Assembly: GCA_039767595.1 (NCBI GenBank)
Contig: JBDNBY010000141.1
Span: 1-32,908, forward strand
Source of the DNA: JBDNBY01 sp039767595
GTDB taxonomy: Bacteria > Pseudomonadota > Alphaproteobacteria > Rhodobacterales > Rhodobacteraceae
DNA: 32,908 nt
Direction of reading: 5' to 3'
In this document: positions 15,948 through 24,639 of the stretch, piece after piece
Position numbering within the stretch: position 1 is the stretch's first letter
How the letters are laid out: each line of letters opens with the position of its first letter
Made by a program: the position numbers and the translations under genes
Notes under the pieces: generated by a model
What the model saw: the letters and a program-made list of their open reading frames with translations, nothing else
Databases searched by the model: none
Told to the model about the DNA's origin: nothing

Positions 15948-15997
15948 CGTGCGGCGCAAACTGCGCTACCACAGAAGTCAAAGAAAGGGGCACGGCT

Positions 15998-16513
15998 ATG
16001 ACACACCATTCGTTCAAACCTGCAGCGATCCTCCTGAGCGCAGTTTTACTTGGCGCGTGCGGTAATATCGAACCTGACCTTGTGCGTCTCAATAGCGATG
16101 ACACAGGCCCCGAAGAATTTTCAATCGCCCCGCTCAACCCGTTGGCCGAGCCTGAAAACTACGCTGAACTGCCCACCCCGGGCGGAGCAAACCGCGCAAT
16201 CATCGATGCGCGCGCCACCGCTGTGGCGGCCCTAGGCGGAAATCCAAATGCCTTTGGCAGCGCGGATCAGGGCCTTTTGGCATACACAGGCCGGTATGGC
16301 GCCGACCCAAATATTCGCGCAAGTTTGGCCGAAGACGATTATAAATTCCGCAAACGCACCTATCGCTTTTCCCGCTTTCAATTTTTTGAACGGAATAAAT
16401 ACGACAGTGCCTATGCGCGCAATATCCTAAATGCCGACGCCGAGGCGCTCTATTGGGCCAAACAAGGCAAACAAGTGCCCATGCCCATTGTCGAAGAGAC
16501 CACAGAGCAGTAG
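15998..16513 (+). CDS. DUF3035 lipoprotein
   Basis: The 171-residue product begins with a lipoprotein signal peptide ending LLGAC, the lipid-modified Cys being residue 21. The body matches DUF3035: it has the PEEFSIAPLNPLAEPENYAELP segment, a central DPNIRASLAEDDYKFRKR block and a FFERNKYDSAYARN tail. Function is unknown. ATG 15998 follows AAAGAAAGGGG and gives the natural signal peptide; an earlier in-frame start at 15944 would sit inside the lspA end and was rejected. It is the last gene of the rsmB-to-lspA direction, followed by a clear terminator. Confidence 0.87.
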   Translation: MTHHSFKPAAILLSAVLLGACGNIEPDLVRLNSDDTGPEEFSIAPLNPLAEPENYAELPTPGGANRAIIDARATAVAALGGNPNAFGSADQGLLAYTGRYGADPNIRASLAEDDYKFRKRTYRFSRFQFFERNKYDSAYARNILNADAEALYWAKQGKQVPMPIVEETTEQ

Positions 16514-16540
16514 CGCATCTATTATAGAGACCATCATAGA

Positions 16541-16571
16541 AAAAGGCGGCCCTTTACAAAGGCCGCCTTTT
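16541..16571. terminator. Bidirectional intrinsic terminator
   Basis: AAAAGGCGGCC (16541-16551) pairs perfectly with GGCCGCCTTTT (16561-16571) around a nine-base loop. Read on the minus strand the stem is followed by TTTTTC, so it serves dapA as well as the plus-strand lipoprotein gene. Confidence 0.9.
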
Positions 16572-16597
16572 CGCTATGTCACAATGTTCCAAACGGC

Positions 16598-17476
16598 CTA
16601 GGCGGTGATGAGGCCAGCATGGATCATCCCCGCACGGATGCGCTGCGCCACCTCATCTGAGACAGGGAGCAACGGAAGCCGCACTTCATTTTCGCATAGG
16701 CCCAAAAGGCTAAGGCCATATTTCGCTCCAGCCAAACCAGGCTCGGCAAAAATGGCGTGATGCAAGGGCATCAAGCGATCCGCAATCTCAAGCGCAGCGG
16801 CGTAGTCACCGCGCAATGTCGCCTCTTGCAGCTGCGCACAGAGCGCTGGCGCCACATTCGCCGTGACAGAAATACAGCCGACGCCGCCTTGGGCATTAAA
16901 CCCATGGGCCGTCGCATCCTCGCCCGACAGCTGCACAAACTCTGGCCCGCAGGTCAGGCGCTGCGCTGAGACGCGCGCCAAATCACCTGTGGCATCTTTG
17001 ACGCCAACAATATTGGGCAACTGGGCCAAGGCGCCCATCGTGTCGGGCGACATATCCACCACCGAGCGGCCCGGGATATTGTAAATCACGACAGGCAAAT
17101 CAACCGCCTCGGTCACCGCAGTAAAATGCGCGATCAGACCGGCTTGCGTCGGCTTGTTATAATAGGGCGTCACAATCAACGCCGCATCGGCACCGACATC
17201 TTTGGCATGGCGCATCAATCGGATCGCCTCGGCGGTGTTATTGGATCCAGCACCCGCAATCACAGGCACGCGGCCCGCCGCAAATTCCACGACCTTTGCG
17301 ACAACCTCTTCATGTTCGTCATGGCTGAGCGTGGGGCTTTCGCCCGTTGTGCCCACAGGGACAAGGCCATGGCTACCTGATTCGATCTGCCAATTCACCA
17401 AACGTTTGAGCGCATCAAAGTCCACAGCATCATTTTTAAATGGTGTGACAAGGGCGGGCATTGAGCCTTTAAACAT
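16598..17476 (-). CDS. dapA: 4-hydroxy-tetrahydrodipicolinate synthase
   Basis: DapA condenses pyruvate with aspartate semialdehyde, the first step of lysine and diaminopimelate synthesis. The 292-residue TIM barrel starts MFKGSMPALVTPFKNDAVDF. Motifs are GTTGESPTLSHDEH (the Thr-Thr pair), IYNIPGRS with the catalytic Tyr, and GVKDATGDL with the Schiff-base Lys, then GEDATAHGFNAQGGVGCISVTANV. ATG 17476 follows ACGGAGAGACGC and gives a normal length; an in-frame start at 17539 adds an unlike 21-residue extension. Convergent with the DUF3035 gene across the terminator. Confidence 0.96.
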   Translation of the reverse strand: MFKGSMPALVTPFKNDAVDFDALKRLVNWQIESGSHGLVPVGTTGESPTLSHDEHEEVVAKVVEFAAGRVPVIAGAGSNNTAEAIRLMRHAKDVGADAALIVTPYYNKPTQAGLIAHFTAVTEAVDLPVVIYNIPGRSVVDMSPDTMGALAQLPNIVGVKDATGDLARVSAQRLTCGPEFVQLSGEDATAHGFNAQGGVGCISVTANVAPALCAQLQEATLRGDYAAALEIADRLMPLHHAIFAEPGLAGAKYGLSLLGLCENEVRLPLLPVSDEVAQRIRAGMIHAGLITA

Positions 17477-17539
17477 GCGTCTCTCCGTTTTTACGATCAC
17501 GGTAGCGGAAACATGCCACTTTTTCGTGATCCGTTGCAT

Positions 17540-17557
17540 GATCTTTTACAAAAGATC
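17540..17557. promoter_or_regulatory. Inverted repeat between dapA and the transglycosylase
   Basis: GATCTTTTACAAAAGATC is a perfect 8-2-8 inverted repeat in the 137-bp divergent gap between dapA and slt. A wider imperfect pair, GATCACG (17495-17501) and CGTGATC (17525-17531), lies on the dapA side. Either may be an operator; no regulator is known. Confidence 0.35.
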
Positions 17558-17613
17558 ACTATCTCTAAACTGTCAGCGATCTAGCGTGACGACAGCATAA
17601 AATGCAAGGCAAC

Positions 17614-19566
17614 ATGACAGTTAAAGCAGTCTTTTTTATCCTTATTGCGTGTTGCAGCCTCTCTTTGCCCCATCGGTCAGAGGCTGCGCCACCGCCGCCG
17701 GACCCGTTGACACTGGCCATCCGCGCCACTTGGGGCGCGCATTGGTCCGATGCTGCGCGTTTGGCGCGCAAGGGCAAACCGATCGATACGGCCATTGTAG
17801 ATTGGATCCGACTGCGCAATGGCGGGGGAACCGCCGCCGAAATTCACGCATTTCTACAAACCTACCCCGATTGGCCCGGCCTACCCTATATGCAGGAGGC
17901 CGGCGAAGCGCAGTTGTCAGAGCAAACGCCTGAGTTTATCCTGCGGTACTTCGCCCAGCGCCCCCCACAAACTGGCACAGGCATGCTTGCCCTAGCGCAG
18001 GCCTATGCCGTGCAGGCAGACACCCCCTCAGCCACGGCGATTGCACAGCGGGCATGGATTTCATTTCAGCTCTCCCCTGATCTAGAGAGTGCCTTTTTAT
18101 CGCAATTTTCCAAGGATCTCGCGCCGCTGCATGCCGCCCGATTGGATTTTGCCCTATGGCAAAATTGGCAAGACACCGCGCAACGCGCCCTAGGCCGTGT
18201 GTCTGGCGAGGACGCGCTCTTGGGTCAGGCGCGCTTGGCGCTGCTCCAAGGTAAATCAGGTGTCGATGACGCCATTGAACAAGTGCCTGATGCGTTCAAA
18301 CATCAATCTGGCCTTGTGTTTGATCGCTTTCGATATCGCTACAATAAGCGTGCTCTGCGCCCCTCTACCGAGGCGTTTTTGATTGAAAACAGCATAAGTT
18401 CTGTGCGGCTGGGTGACCCAATAGAATGGAAACGCTATCGCAAAATCCTCTCTCGCGATGCCACCGAAGCCGGCCGTCATCAGGTCGCCTATCGGATTGC
18501 CGCGCAACATTTCATATCCGACCCCGCCGAAGCGGCGCAGCTCGAGTGGTATGCCGGCTTTGTTGCGCTGGAACGGCTGAGCGATCCGGCACGCGCCTCT
18601 GTGCATTTTCGGAATTTTATCGATGGGGTCGCAACTCCCATTTCATTGGGTCGTGGATATTATTGGCTTGGGCGCAGCTATGACGCCATGGGCCGCCACG
18701 ATTTGGCGCAAATCGCCTATGGCGAAGGCACACGCTATAACAGTGGTTTTTATGGCCAATTGGCCCAACACGCCCTAGACGGTGCACCGCCGACGGCTCA
18801 TCCCGCCCCGCCGCCGCTGCGCGGTGATCAAAGTCTGTGGGCCTCAACCGTGCTGCGGGCAGGCCTCCGTTTGATTGAAATCGGCGAAGACGCCCTCGCC
18901 GAGCGGTTTCTCACCCATCTGGCCGAGGGGCGTATCCCCTATGATCAACAACGCTTGGCCGATATGGCCTTGCGGCTTGAGGATCCTCATCTTGCCTTGC
19001 GCATTGCCAAGCGCGCCGCCTCCGAAGGGGTCATCCTCGACGAGGCCTATTACCCCCTTCATCCGATTGCGCAGATGACCCATCCCGTCCCAACGCCGTT
19101 GGTCCTATCGATCGCCCGCCGCGAAAGTGAATTTGACTATACTGTCTCAAGCCACGCAGGGGCCTTGGGCATGATGCAACTGATGCCCAAAACCGCACAG
19201 CATGTCGCCGCAGGGTTGGGCCGCGATGTTGATGTGGGCACCTTGCGCCAAGATTGGCAATTGAACACCAAACTCGGGGCGGCCTATTTGCATGAGCTTG
19301 CCCAAGAGTTTGACAATAACATTCCCCTGATCGCAGCGGGCTATAACGCAGGGCCCAGCCGCGCCCATCAGTGGATCAAACGCTTTGGCGATCCTCGCGA
19401 TCCGGCAGTCGATGTGATCGAATGGATCGAGAGCATTCCTTTTGAGGAAACGCGCAATTATATCATGCGCGTGATGGAAGCGGTCCCAATTTACCGCGAG
19501 AAACTAGGCGGCACGCGGCATCCCGTGCCGTTAGACCAAGAGTTACAAGCGCGCCGCTTTTTTTGA
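17614..19566 (+). CDS. Soluble lytic murein transglycosylase
   Basis: This periplasmic enzyme cleaves peptidoglycan between MurNAc and GlcNAc with 1,6-anhydro ends. The 650-residue product has a signal peptide (about residues 1-25), a long alpha-helical superhelix (about 40-480) as in E. coli Slt70, and a C-terminal SLT catalytic domain. The catalytic Glu is near residue 504 in RRESEF, followed by GALGMMQLMPKTAQ, the AAGYNAGPSRAHQW block and ETRNYIMRV. ATG 17614 was chosen because AAGG lies just upstream; ATG 17602 has none. The 3' end overlaps the convergent EamA gene by 24 bases. Confidence 0.9.
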   Translation: MTVKAVFFILIACCSLSLPHRSEAAPPPPDPLTLAIRATWGAHWSDAARLARKGKPIDTAIVDWIRLRNGGGTAAEIHAFLQTYPDWPGLPYMQEAGEAQLSEQTPEFILRYFAQRPPQTGTGMLALAQAYAVQADTPSATAIAQRAWISFQLSPDLESAFLSQFSKDLAPLHAARLDFALWQNWQDTAQRALGRVSGEDALLGQARLALLQGKSGVDDAIEQVPDAFKHQSGLVFDRFRYRYNKRALRPSTEAFLIENSISSVRLGDPIEWKRYRKILSRDATEAGRHQVAYRIAAQHFISDPAEAAQLEWYAGFVALERLSDPARASVHFRNFIDGVATPISLGRGYYWLGRSYDAMGRHDLAQIAYGEGTRYNSGFYGQLAQHALDGAPPTAHPAPPPLRGDQSLWASTVLRAGLRLIEIGEDALAERFLTHLAEGRIPYDQQRLADMALRLEDPHLALRIAKRAASEGVILDEAYYPLHPIAQMTHPVPTPLVLSIARRESEFDYTVSSHAGALGMMQLMPKTAQHVAAGLGRDVDVGTLRQDWQLNTKLGAAYLHELAQEFDNNIPLIAAGYNAGPSRAHQWIKRFGDPRDPAVDVIEWIESIPFEETRNYIMRVMEAVPIYREKLGGTRHPVPLDQELQARRFF

Positions 19567-20412
19567 TCGGACCAACGTAAAAATACCTGCGGCAATGATG
19601 ATCAACGATCCGATCAGCGCCTCTTGGCGCAGCACTTCGCCCATTGCCAAGCCGAAGATAAAGACAAACACCAGCTGCAGATAGGCAAAGGGCTGAACCG
19701 CACTCGCCTCTGCCACGTCATAACATTTGATCAAGGTGAAATGCCCCATCACGCCAGTGACGCACAAGATCGCCATGATCCAACGGTCGGAGCCGATCAT
19801 CGGCTCCCACAGCCATATACCAACGACCGTCACGGCCACTGCCCCAACGGTGCCGGTATAAAAAAGCGACGTCTGCGCATCATCCACCCGCGAGACATAG
19901 CGCGTCAAAAGACCATAGAGCGCGAACAATATCGCCGAGCAGAGCGGGATCAATGCTCCCAAAGAGAAGACCCCAGCGCTGGGATCCAAAATGATGATCA
20001 TGCCAATGAAACCAATGCCAATCGCCGCCCACCGGCGCCAGCCGACCCGCTCGCCCAAAATCGGCCCCGAGAGCGCGGCAATAATCAACGGATAAGAGGC
20101 AAAGACCGCATGACTTTCGATCAACCCCAACACAGTAAAGGCGGTGACCATCACGCAAATCTCTAACACCAACACCAAAGAGCGGAGCACCTGCACCTTT
20201 GGCATCCCCGAGCGCGCCGCCATGCGCAATCCACCTTTGTGCCGCATCGCCAGAAAAATGACAAAGGCGGCGAAAAACCAATAGCGGATCATCACTGTTT
20301 GAATGGGGTTATACGCGCTCGCCAAATGTTTCGAAATCGCATCTTGCACAGCAAACACAAGGGTCGTGAATACCATTAAGCCAATGCCCAAAGGCAGATT
20401 ATCTTTACTCAC
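19543..20412 (-). CDS. EamA/DMT-family transporter
   Basis: The 289-residue product has about ten hydrophobic helices in two EamA repeats, the standard drug/metabolite transporter fold. The first repeat starts LPLGIGLMVFTTLVFAVQD and ends near ILDPSAGV; the second starts SLGALIPLCSAILFALYG and includes GHFTLIKCYDVAEASAVQPF. The cargo is unknown. I chose GTG 20412, as AAGGGGA lies about seven bases upstream and the coding frame then starts 8 bases before the mnmD stop; a TTG at 20433 is the only earlier start. Its start within mnmD's end suggests translational coupling. Its own stop overlaps the slt stop. Confidence 0.85.
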   Translation of the reverse strand: MSKDNLPLGIGLMVFTTLVFAVQDAISKHLASAYNPIQTVMIRYWFFAAFVIFLAMRHKGGLRMAARSGMPKVQVLRSLVLVLEICVMVTAFTVLGLIESHAVFASYPLIIAALSGPILGERVGWRRWAAIGIGFIGMIIILDPSAGVFSLGALIPLCSAILFALYGLLTRYVSRVDDAQTSLFYTGTVGAVAVTVVGIWLWEPMIGSDRWIMAILCVTGVMGHFTLIKCYDVAEASAVQPFAYLQLVFVFIFGLAMGEVLRQEALIGSLIIIAAGIFTLVRSKKAARL

Positions 20413-21103
20413 ACTGCGTCCCCTTATGTCCAACGCTCATATGCCGCTTGCGCCCGTATCCTTTGACGCGGGTGATCGAAAATCCAGCAGCCCCCAGAGC
20501 ACGGCGCACGTGCCCTGCGGCCGTATACGTCGCGCAGGTGCCATTGTCGCGGGTCTTTGCGCCCACGGCACACAGCAACGCATCTGACCATAATTCGGGG
20601 TTTTTCGCAGGCGAGAAGCCATCCAAATACCACGCATCTGCGGCCCTCTCCCACTGGGGCACCGTGTCGCGGGCATCGCCAACGCGCAGGTCAAAGATGA
20701 CATCCTCTAACGTCACCGATCCCACGCCATGCTCGCGCCACGTCTCTAAAAACGGGGCCGCCAGATCGAGCATCCCGTCAAAGCGCCCCAAAGCGCGGCG
20801 CATCTCCTCAACCTCCAACGGGTAGAGCTCAAAACTCGTGAACCGAAGCTGCCCTTGGATCCCCAAGGCGCGCCACAGCTCGAGCGTGGCGAAAAAATTC
20901 AACCCTGTGCCAAAGCCCAGCTCGGCAATTTCAAATCCATCGCACAAACGCTGGGGCAACGCATTGCCCTCTAAAAACACATGACGTGTTTCGGCCAACC
21001 CATGATCGAGCGAATAATACGGATCATCAAAACGCACAGAGACAGGCACACCCGTGTCGCGCCACTCAAGATGCGACTGTGCTGTTTGTTTGCCTTGACA
21101 CAT
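20405..21103 (-). CDS. mnmD: tRNA mnm5s2U34 methyltransferase MnmD (MnmC N-terminal-type domain)
   Basis: In E. coli the bifunctional MnmC finishes the wobble uridine modification mnm5s2U34 of tRNAs for Lys, Glu and Gln. Here the methyltransferase half is a separate 232-residue protein. It has the SAM-binding block EIAELGFGTGLNFFATLELW, the Asp-containing WYLDGFSPAKNPELWS signature and the C-terminal GAAGFSITRVKGYGRK. ATG 21103 follows AAAGGGACGGG. It diverges from the FAD-oxidoreductase half on the plus strand with 56 bases between starts, and shares an operon with the EamA gene. The gene name follows database use for stand-alone MnmD. Confidence 0.87.
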   Translation of the reverse strand: MCQGKQTAQSHLEWRDTGVPVSVRFDDPYYSLDHGLAETRHVFLEGNALPQRLCDGFEIAELGFGTGLNFFATLELWRALGIQGQLRFTSFELYPLEVEEMRRALGRFDGMLDLAAPFLETWREHGVGSVTLEDVIFDLRVGDARDTVPQWERAADAWYLDGFSPAKNPELWSDALLCAVGAKTRDNGTCATYTAAGHVRRALGAAGFSITRVKGYGRKRHMSVGHKGTQCE

Positions 21104-21159
21104 TGCGCCCGTCCCTTTGTGTGATACCACAGCCTTGCCGAGAAATCAGGGAAACTGCA

Positions 21160-22197
21160 ATGAAAGAATTCACCATTTTGGGCGCGGGTATCTTTGGCCT
21201 TAGCGCCGCTTTCGAGGCGCTTTTGCGGGGACATTCCGTTCAAGTGATCGATCCCGGTGGGGTCGCCGCCGGCGCCAGTGGCGGGATTGTAGGGGCCCTG
21301 GCCCCGCATGTTCCAGAAAATTGGAACGCAAAAAAAGAGTTTCAATTTCAATCCCTGATCGCGGCAGGCGCCTTTTGGGCCAAAGTGGGCGAGATCGCGC
21401 AGACCCCCACCTCCTATGCCCGCACAGGCCGCATTCAGCCCATTTTAGATGATCATCAACTGTCCCTCGCACAAGCGAGACATGAGAGCGCCAAGACCCT
21501 GTGGCAAGGCCAAGCCACATGGGAAATCCTATCTCAGCTACCTTCACAAAGTTGGACGGTGCCCAGCCCCACAGGGCAGTATATCTTTGACACACTCACC
21601 GGCCGCATTTTTCCGCGCATAGCAACACAGGCCTTGGCCCAAGCCGTCCGCACTTTAGGTGGCACGATCAACACACAGGGCGCACATCGCGGCCTCCTCA
21701 TCGATGCGCGGGGGGCCGCTGGTCTGATTGAGATGGCCGCGCAGCTTGATCGCCCCATCGGCAACGCGGTCAAAGGGCAGGCCGCCCTTCTACGGGCCAG
21801 CGCACCCGAGGCACCGCAGCTGTTTGCCGAGGCGCTCCATATTGTGCCCCATAGCAACGGAACCGTGGCCATCGGCTCGACCTCTGAGCGCGAGTTTGAC
21901 GCAGCGCAGTCAACAGACGCGCAACTCGACGCATTGATCGCCAAGGCTGCGCGGCTCTGCCCTGCGCTGGCCACTGCGCCGGTTTTGGAACGATGGGCCG
22001 GTCTGCGGCCCCGCGCCAAGAGCCGCGCCCCCATGATCGGGCCGCACCCCGTGACGCAAGGGGCATGGGTGATGAATGGTGGATTTAAAATCGGATTTGG
22101 CATGGCGCCAAAATTGGCCACTACCTTGCTTGATGCAATTGAGGGGGACGACCTGTCGATCATCCCCCCCGAATTTCTACCTCAAGCCAGCCTTTGA
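21160..22197 (+). CDS. FAD-dependent oxidoreductase of the MnmC C-terminal type
   Basis: The 345-residue product starts with a Rossmann FAD-binding block, FTILGAGIFGLSAAFEALLRG, and continues with GASGGIVGALAPHVP and the mid-protein GTINTQGAHRG. It ends with VLERWAGLRPRAKSRAPMIGP and GGFKIGFGMAPKLA, resembling the FAD-dependent domain of E. coli MnmC, which oxidatively removes the carboxymethyl group from cmnm5s2U34. The stand-alone form next to MnmD supports the same step, but it could be another DadA-like oxidase. CAGGGA precedes ATG 21160 at normal spacing; an upstream start at 20986 would begin inside the divergent gene and was rejected. The gene ends convergent with the OmpA-type lipoprotein gene. 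Confidence 0.78.
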   Translation: MKEFTILGAGIFGLSAAFEALLRGHSVQVIDPGGVAAGASGGIVGALAPHVPENWNAKKEFQFQSLIAAGAFWAKVGEIAQTPTSYARTGRIQPILDDHQLSLAQARHESAKTLWQGQATWEILSQLPSQSWTVPSPTGQYIFDTLTGRIFPRIATQALAQAVRTLGGTINTQGAHRGLLIDARGAAGLIEMAAQLDRPIGNAVKGQAALLRASAPEAPQLFAEALHIVPHSNGTVAIGSTSEREFDAAQSTDAQLDALIAKAARLCPALATAPVLERWAGLRPRAKSRAPMIGPHPVTQGAWVMNGGFKIGFGMAPKLATTLLDAIEGDDLSIIPPEFLPQASL

Positions 22198-22220
22198 CCG
22201 ACCGAACTTAGCCGGTCGGT
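22197..22220. terminator. Hairpin between convergent genes
   Basis: ACCGACCG (22197-22204) pairs with CGGTCGGT (22213-22220) around an eight-base loop. The plus-strand stop ends at the first stem base and the stop of the minus-strand lipoprotein gene lies in the loop and stem (22208-22210). There is no U tract, so strength is unclear. Confidence 0.45.
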
Positions 22221-22897
22221 ACAATGACGATTTCAACGCGGCGGTTTTGCGCTTTGCCCGCCTCGGTTAAATTGCTGGCCACTGGGCGATCCTCGCCATA
22301 GCCGATGGCATTCACGCGATCATAAGGCACACCATTGCGATAGAGGATTTGCGCCACGGCATCGGCCCGCATCCGCGAGAGATCTTGGTTATAAATCGCC
22401 GATCCCGAATTGTCCGTATGGCCGCGCACGTCCACTTTGCTATTGGGGTATTGTAGGAGGTTACGGGCTACAATGCCCAAATCCGACACCATCGATGGCG
22501 CCAACTCCGCGCTATCCACCGCGAACAAGATATCTTGCGGCATCGTGACAATCAGTTCGCTGCCAGTGTTCTCAATTGTCACATCTTGGTTATTGAGATC
22601 TTGGCGCAGCGCCTCTTCTTGGCGATCAAGCAAACTGCCGCCAATGGCACCAGCCGCCCCGCCAATAATCGCCCCTTTGACAGCGCCGCCGACACGGTCA
22701 TCACTGTCGGAGGTGAGCGCCCCAAACACGCCGCCAATCGCCGTCCCAAGGGCCGCGCCACCGCGCGTGTTTTCGCCGTTGTTTGGGTAACTCGCGCTCG
22801 ACGAGCCGCCACCGTTTTGAAGACCTGAACTCAAACATCCGCTCAGCACAGTGGCGCTGGTCAAAATACAGATGTGTTTCCATGTAAAAATTGTCAT
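22208..22897 (-). CDS. OmpA-family lipoprotein with glycine-zipper domain
   Basis: The 229-residue product has a signal peptide with the lipobox LSGC (Cys at residue 21), then a Gly-rich zipper-type stretch (about 45-95) with GGAALGTAIGGVFGAL and GGAVKGAIIGGAAGAIGG. The C-terminal OmpA-like peptidoglycan-binding domain (about 120-229) carries GHTDNSGSAIYNQDLSRMRA, GYGEDRPVASN and NRRVEI, with the Asp and Arg that bind diaminopimelate. It should sit in the outer membrane and anchor to peptidoglycan. ATG 22897 follows AAAAGG; ATG 22924 adds a nine-residue extension without a ribosome site. Confidence 0.88.
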   Translation of the reverse strand: MTIFTWKHICILTSATVLSGCLSSGLQNGGGSSSASYPNNGENTRGGAALGTAIGGVFGALTSDSDDRVGGAVKGAIIGGAAGAIGGSLLDRQEEALRQDLNNQDVTIENTGSELIVTMPQDILFAVDSAELAPSMVSDLGIVARNLLQYPNSKVDVRGHTDNSGSAIYNQDLSRMRADAVAQILYRNGVPYDRVNAIGYGEDRPVASNLTEAGKAQNRRVEIVIVPTG

Positions 22898-23045
22898 GCT
22901 CAATACCTTTTTTATTTTGCTCATTATGCGTCAACATACTCGATTTTTCGCACAAGCCAAAGGTGAAAAATAACGCAAACATATTCTATAGCATCACATT
23001 TTGTTGAACGCGTGCTCGGCCCATCACCTACCCCAAGGGGCCACT

Positions 23046-23888
23046 CTACCCCTTTGTTGGCCGCTTCGCATCTGAACGCGCGCCCTCATAGGCGAGGATC
23101 GTGCGCTTTGTCTCAAGCCCCCAGTGATAGCCGCCCAGCTCTCCTGATTTGCGCAAGGCGCGATGACAGGGGATGAAAAACGAAATCGGATTACGTCCAA
23201 TGGCCGTGCCGACGGCCCGTACCGCCCGATCATTACCCACGCGCCGCGCCACGTCGCTATATGTGCTGACAAACCCATCTGGAATATGCAGCAGCGCCTC
23301 CCAGACTTTGATCTGAAACGGGGCGCCGATAAGGTGCAAATCCAACGCCCCGCGATAGGCAAACGCATCTTTCACGATCTGGCCAACACGCGCAGTATTC
23401 TCGCGATAGATCGCCTTGGGCCAACGGCCCGCCAAATCGTGCAAGGCGTCTGCGCGCGCGCCCTGCGTCACAAAACCCAATCCACATAGCCCCTTTGCGG
23501 TCGCGGTGGCCACCGCCTCCCCAAAAGGGGTATCGACATAGGCGTAGTCAATGTCGATACCCGCCCCTTTGGCGGCATAGTCTCCGGGTGTCATCGCCTC
23601 CCAACGAATGAATAAGTCATAGAGCCGCGACGTCCCAGACAGGCCAATATCATGCGCCACATCCAACGTCGTGTGATGGGCGTTCAGGCGCGTTTTGGCA
23701 TAGCCAAGGCGCAAATACTCTTGGTATTTTTGCGGGCTCACTCCAACCCATTGCGAAAAGAGCCGCTGAAAATGAGCCGCGCTCATATCCATCTGCGCCG
23801 CAAGATCCGCCAAGGCAATCCGTTCATCCGCCGCGTCGAGCAGAGCAATCGCGCGGCGCATCACGTCGTAATGATAGCTTTGGGTCAT
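23046..23888 (-). CDS. AraC-type regulator fused to methylated-DNA-protein cysteine methyltransferase (Ada-like)
   Basis: The 280-residue product has an AraC helix-turn-helix domain (about 10-110; ADLAAQMDMSAAHFQRLFSQWVG and LGYAKTRL) followed by an O6-alkylguanine-DNA methyltransferase domain (about 120-275). The acceptor cysteine is in IPCHRAL near residue 245, with GGYHWGLETKR after it. Such proteins remove O6-methyl groups from DNA and control alkylation genes. Unlike E. coli Ada it lacks the N-terminal zinc domain with the phosphotriester-accepting cysteine, so methylphosphotriester sensing is not expected. ATG 23888 follows AGGAGG. The gap to nth is about 106 bases. Confidence 0.92.
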   Translation of the reverse strand: MTQSYHYDVMRRAIALLDAADERIALADLAAQMDMSAAHFQRLFSQWVGVSPQKYQEYLRLGYAKTRLNAHHTTLDVAHDIGLSGTSRLYDLFIRWEAMTPGDYAAKGAGIDIDYAYVDTPFGEAVATATAKGLCGLGFVTQGARADALHDLAGRWPKAIYRENTARVGQIVKDAFAYRGALDLHLIGAPFQIKVWEALLHIPDGFVSTYSDVARRVGNDRAVRAVGTAIGRNPISFFIPCHRALRKSGELGGYHWGLETKRTILAYEGARSDAKRPTKG

Positions 23889-23994
23889 GGTGCCTCCTGT
23901 TAGGATCAGTCTACGGAGCAAACGCATCCGAGGCGACCCGAAAGTTGCGCTTTGGTGCAAATCACGCTAACTCGAACCGAACACGAGAATCCAG

Positions 23995-24639
23995 ATGACC
24001 GCACAGCTGCCATATCGCACCATTTATCAAATTTTCGAACGTTTCGAAGATCGCGAAGCCGAACCCAAAGGCGAGCTGCATCACACCAATGCCTACACCC
24101 TGACCGTGGCCGTGGCCCTCTCGGCACAGGCCACAGACGCCGGCGTGAACAAAGCGACCGCAGCCTTGTTCGAGCGGGTCTCGACCCCTCAAGACATGCT
24201 TGATTTGGGCGAAGAGGTATTAAGCCAACATAACAAAACCATCGGCCTTTACAAACCCAAGGCTAAAAACGTGATTAAAACGGCCCGCATTTTGGTCGAT
24301 GATTTTGATGGCGAGGTGCCCTCATCGCGGGCGGCCTTGCAATCTTTACCGGGTGTAGGCCGCAAAACCGCCAATGTCGTTTTGAATATGTGGTGGGGAC
24401 AACCCGCGCAGGCGGTCGATACGCACATCTTTCGCGTCGGCAATCGCACGGGCATTGCCCCAGGTAAAACTGTCGATGATGTCGAGCGTAAGATCGAAGA
24501 TAACATTCCCGCGCCATTTCAGCTGCATGCGCATCATTGGATGATTTTGCACGGGCGCTATCACTGCAAAGCTAGAAAACCCCAATGCCCCACATGTTTA
24601 ATTCATGATCTGTGCGGCTATCAGGAGAAAACCACATGA
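23995..24639 (+). CDS. nth: Endonuclease III
   Basis: Nth is a base-excision DNA glycosylase and AP lyase for oxidised pyrimidines. The 214-residue product has the helix-hairpin-helix LPGVGRKTANVVL with the catalytic Lys, the Asp-containing VDTHIFRVGNRTG, and a C-terminal [4Fe-4S] cluster C-x6-C-x2-C-x5-C in CKARKPQCPTCLIHDLC. All key residues are present. No strong Shine-Dalgarno was seen before ATG 23995. The stop overlaps the kinase start by four bases (ATGA), so the two are translationally coupled. The neighbouring Ada-like gene is also a DNA repair gene, divergent. Confidence 0.95.
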   Translation: MTAQLPYRTIYQIFERFEDREAEPKGELHHTNAYTLTVAVALSAQATDAGVNKATAALFERVSTPQDMLDLGEEVLSQHNKTIGLYKPKAKNVIKTARILVDDFDGEVPSSRAALQSLPGVGRKTANVVLNMWWGQPAQAVDTHIFRVGNRTGIAPGKTVDDVERKIEDNIPAPFQLHAHHWMILHGRYHCKARKPQCPTCLIHDLCGYQEKTT

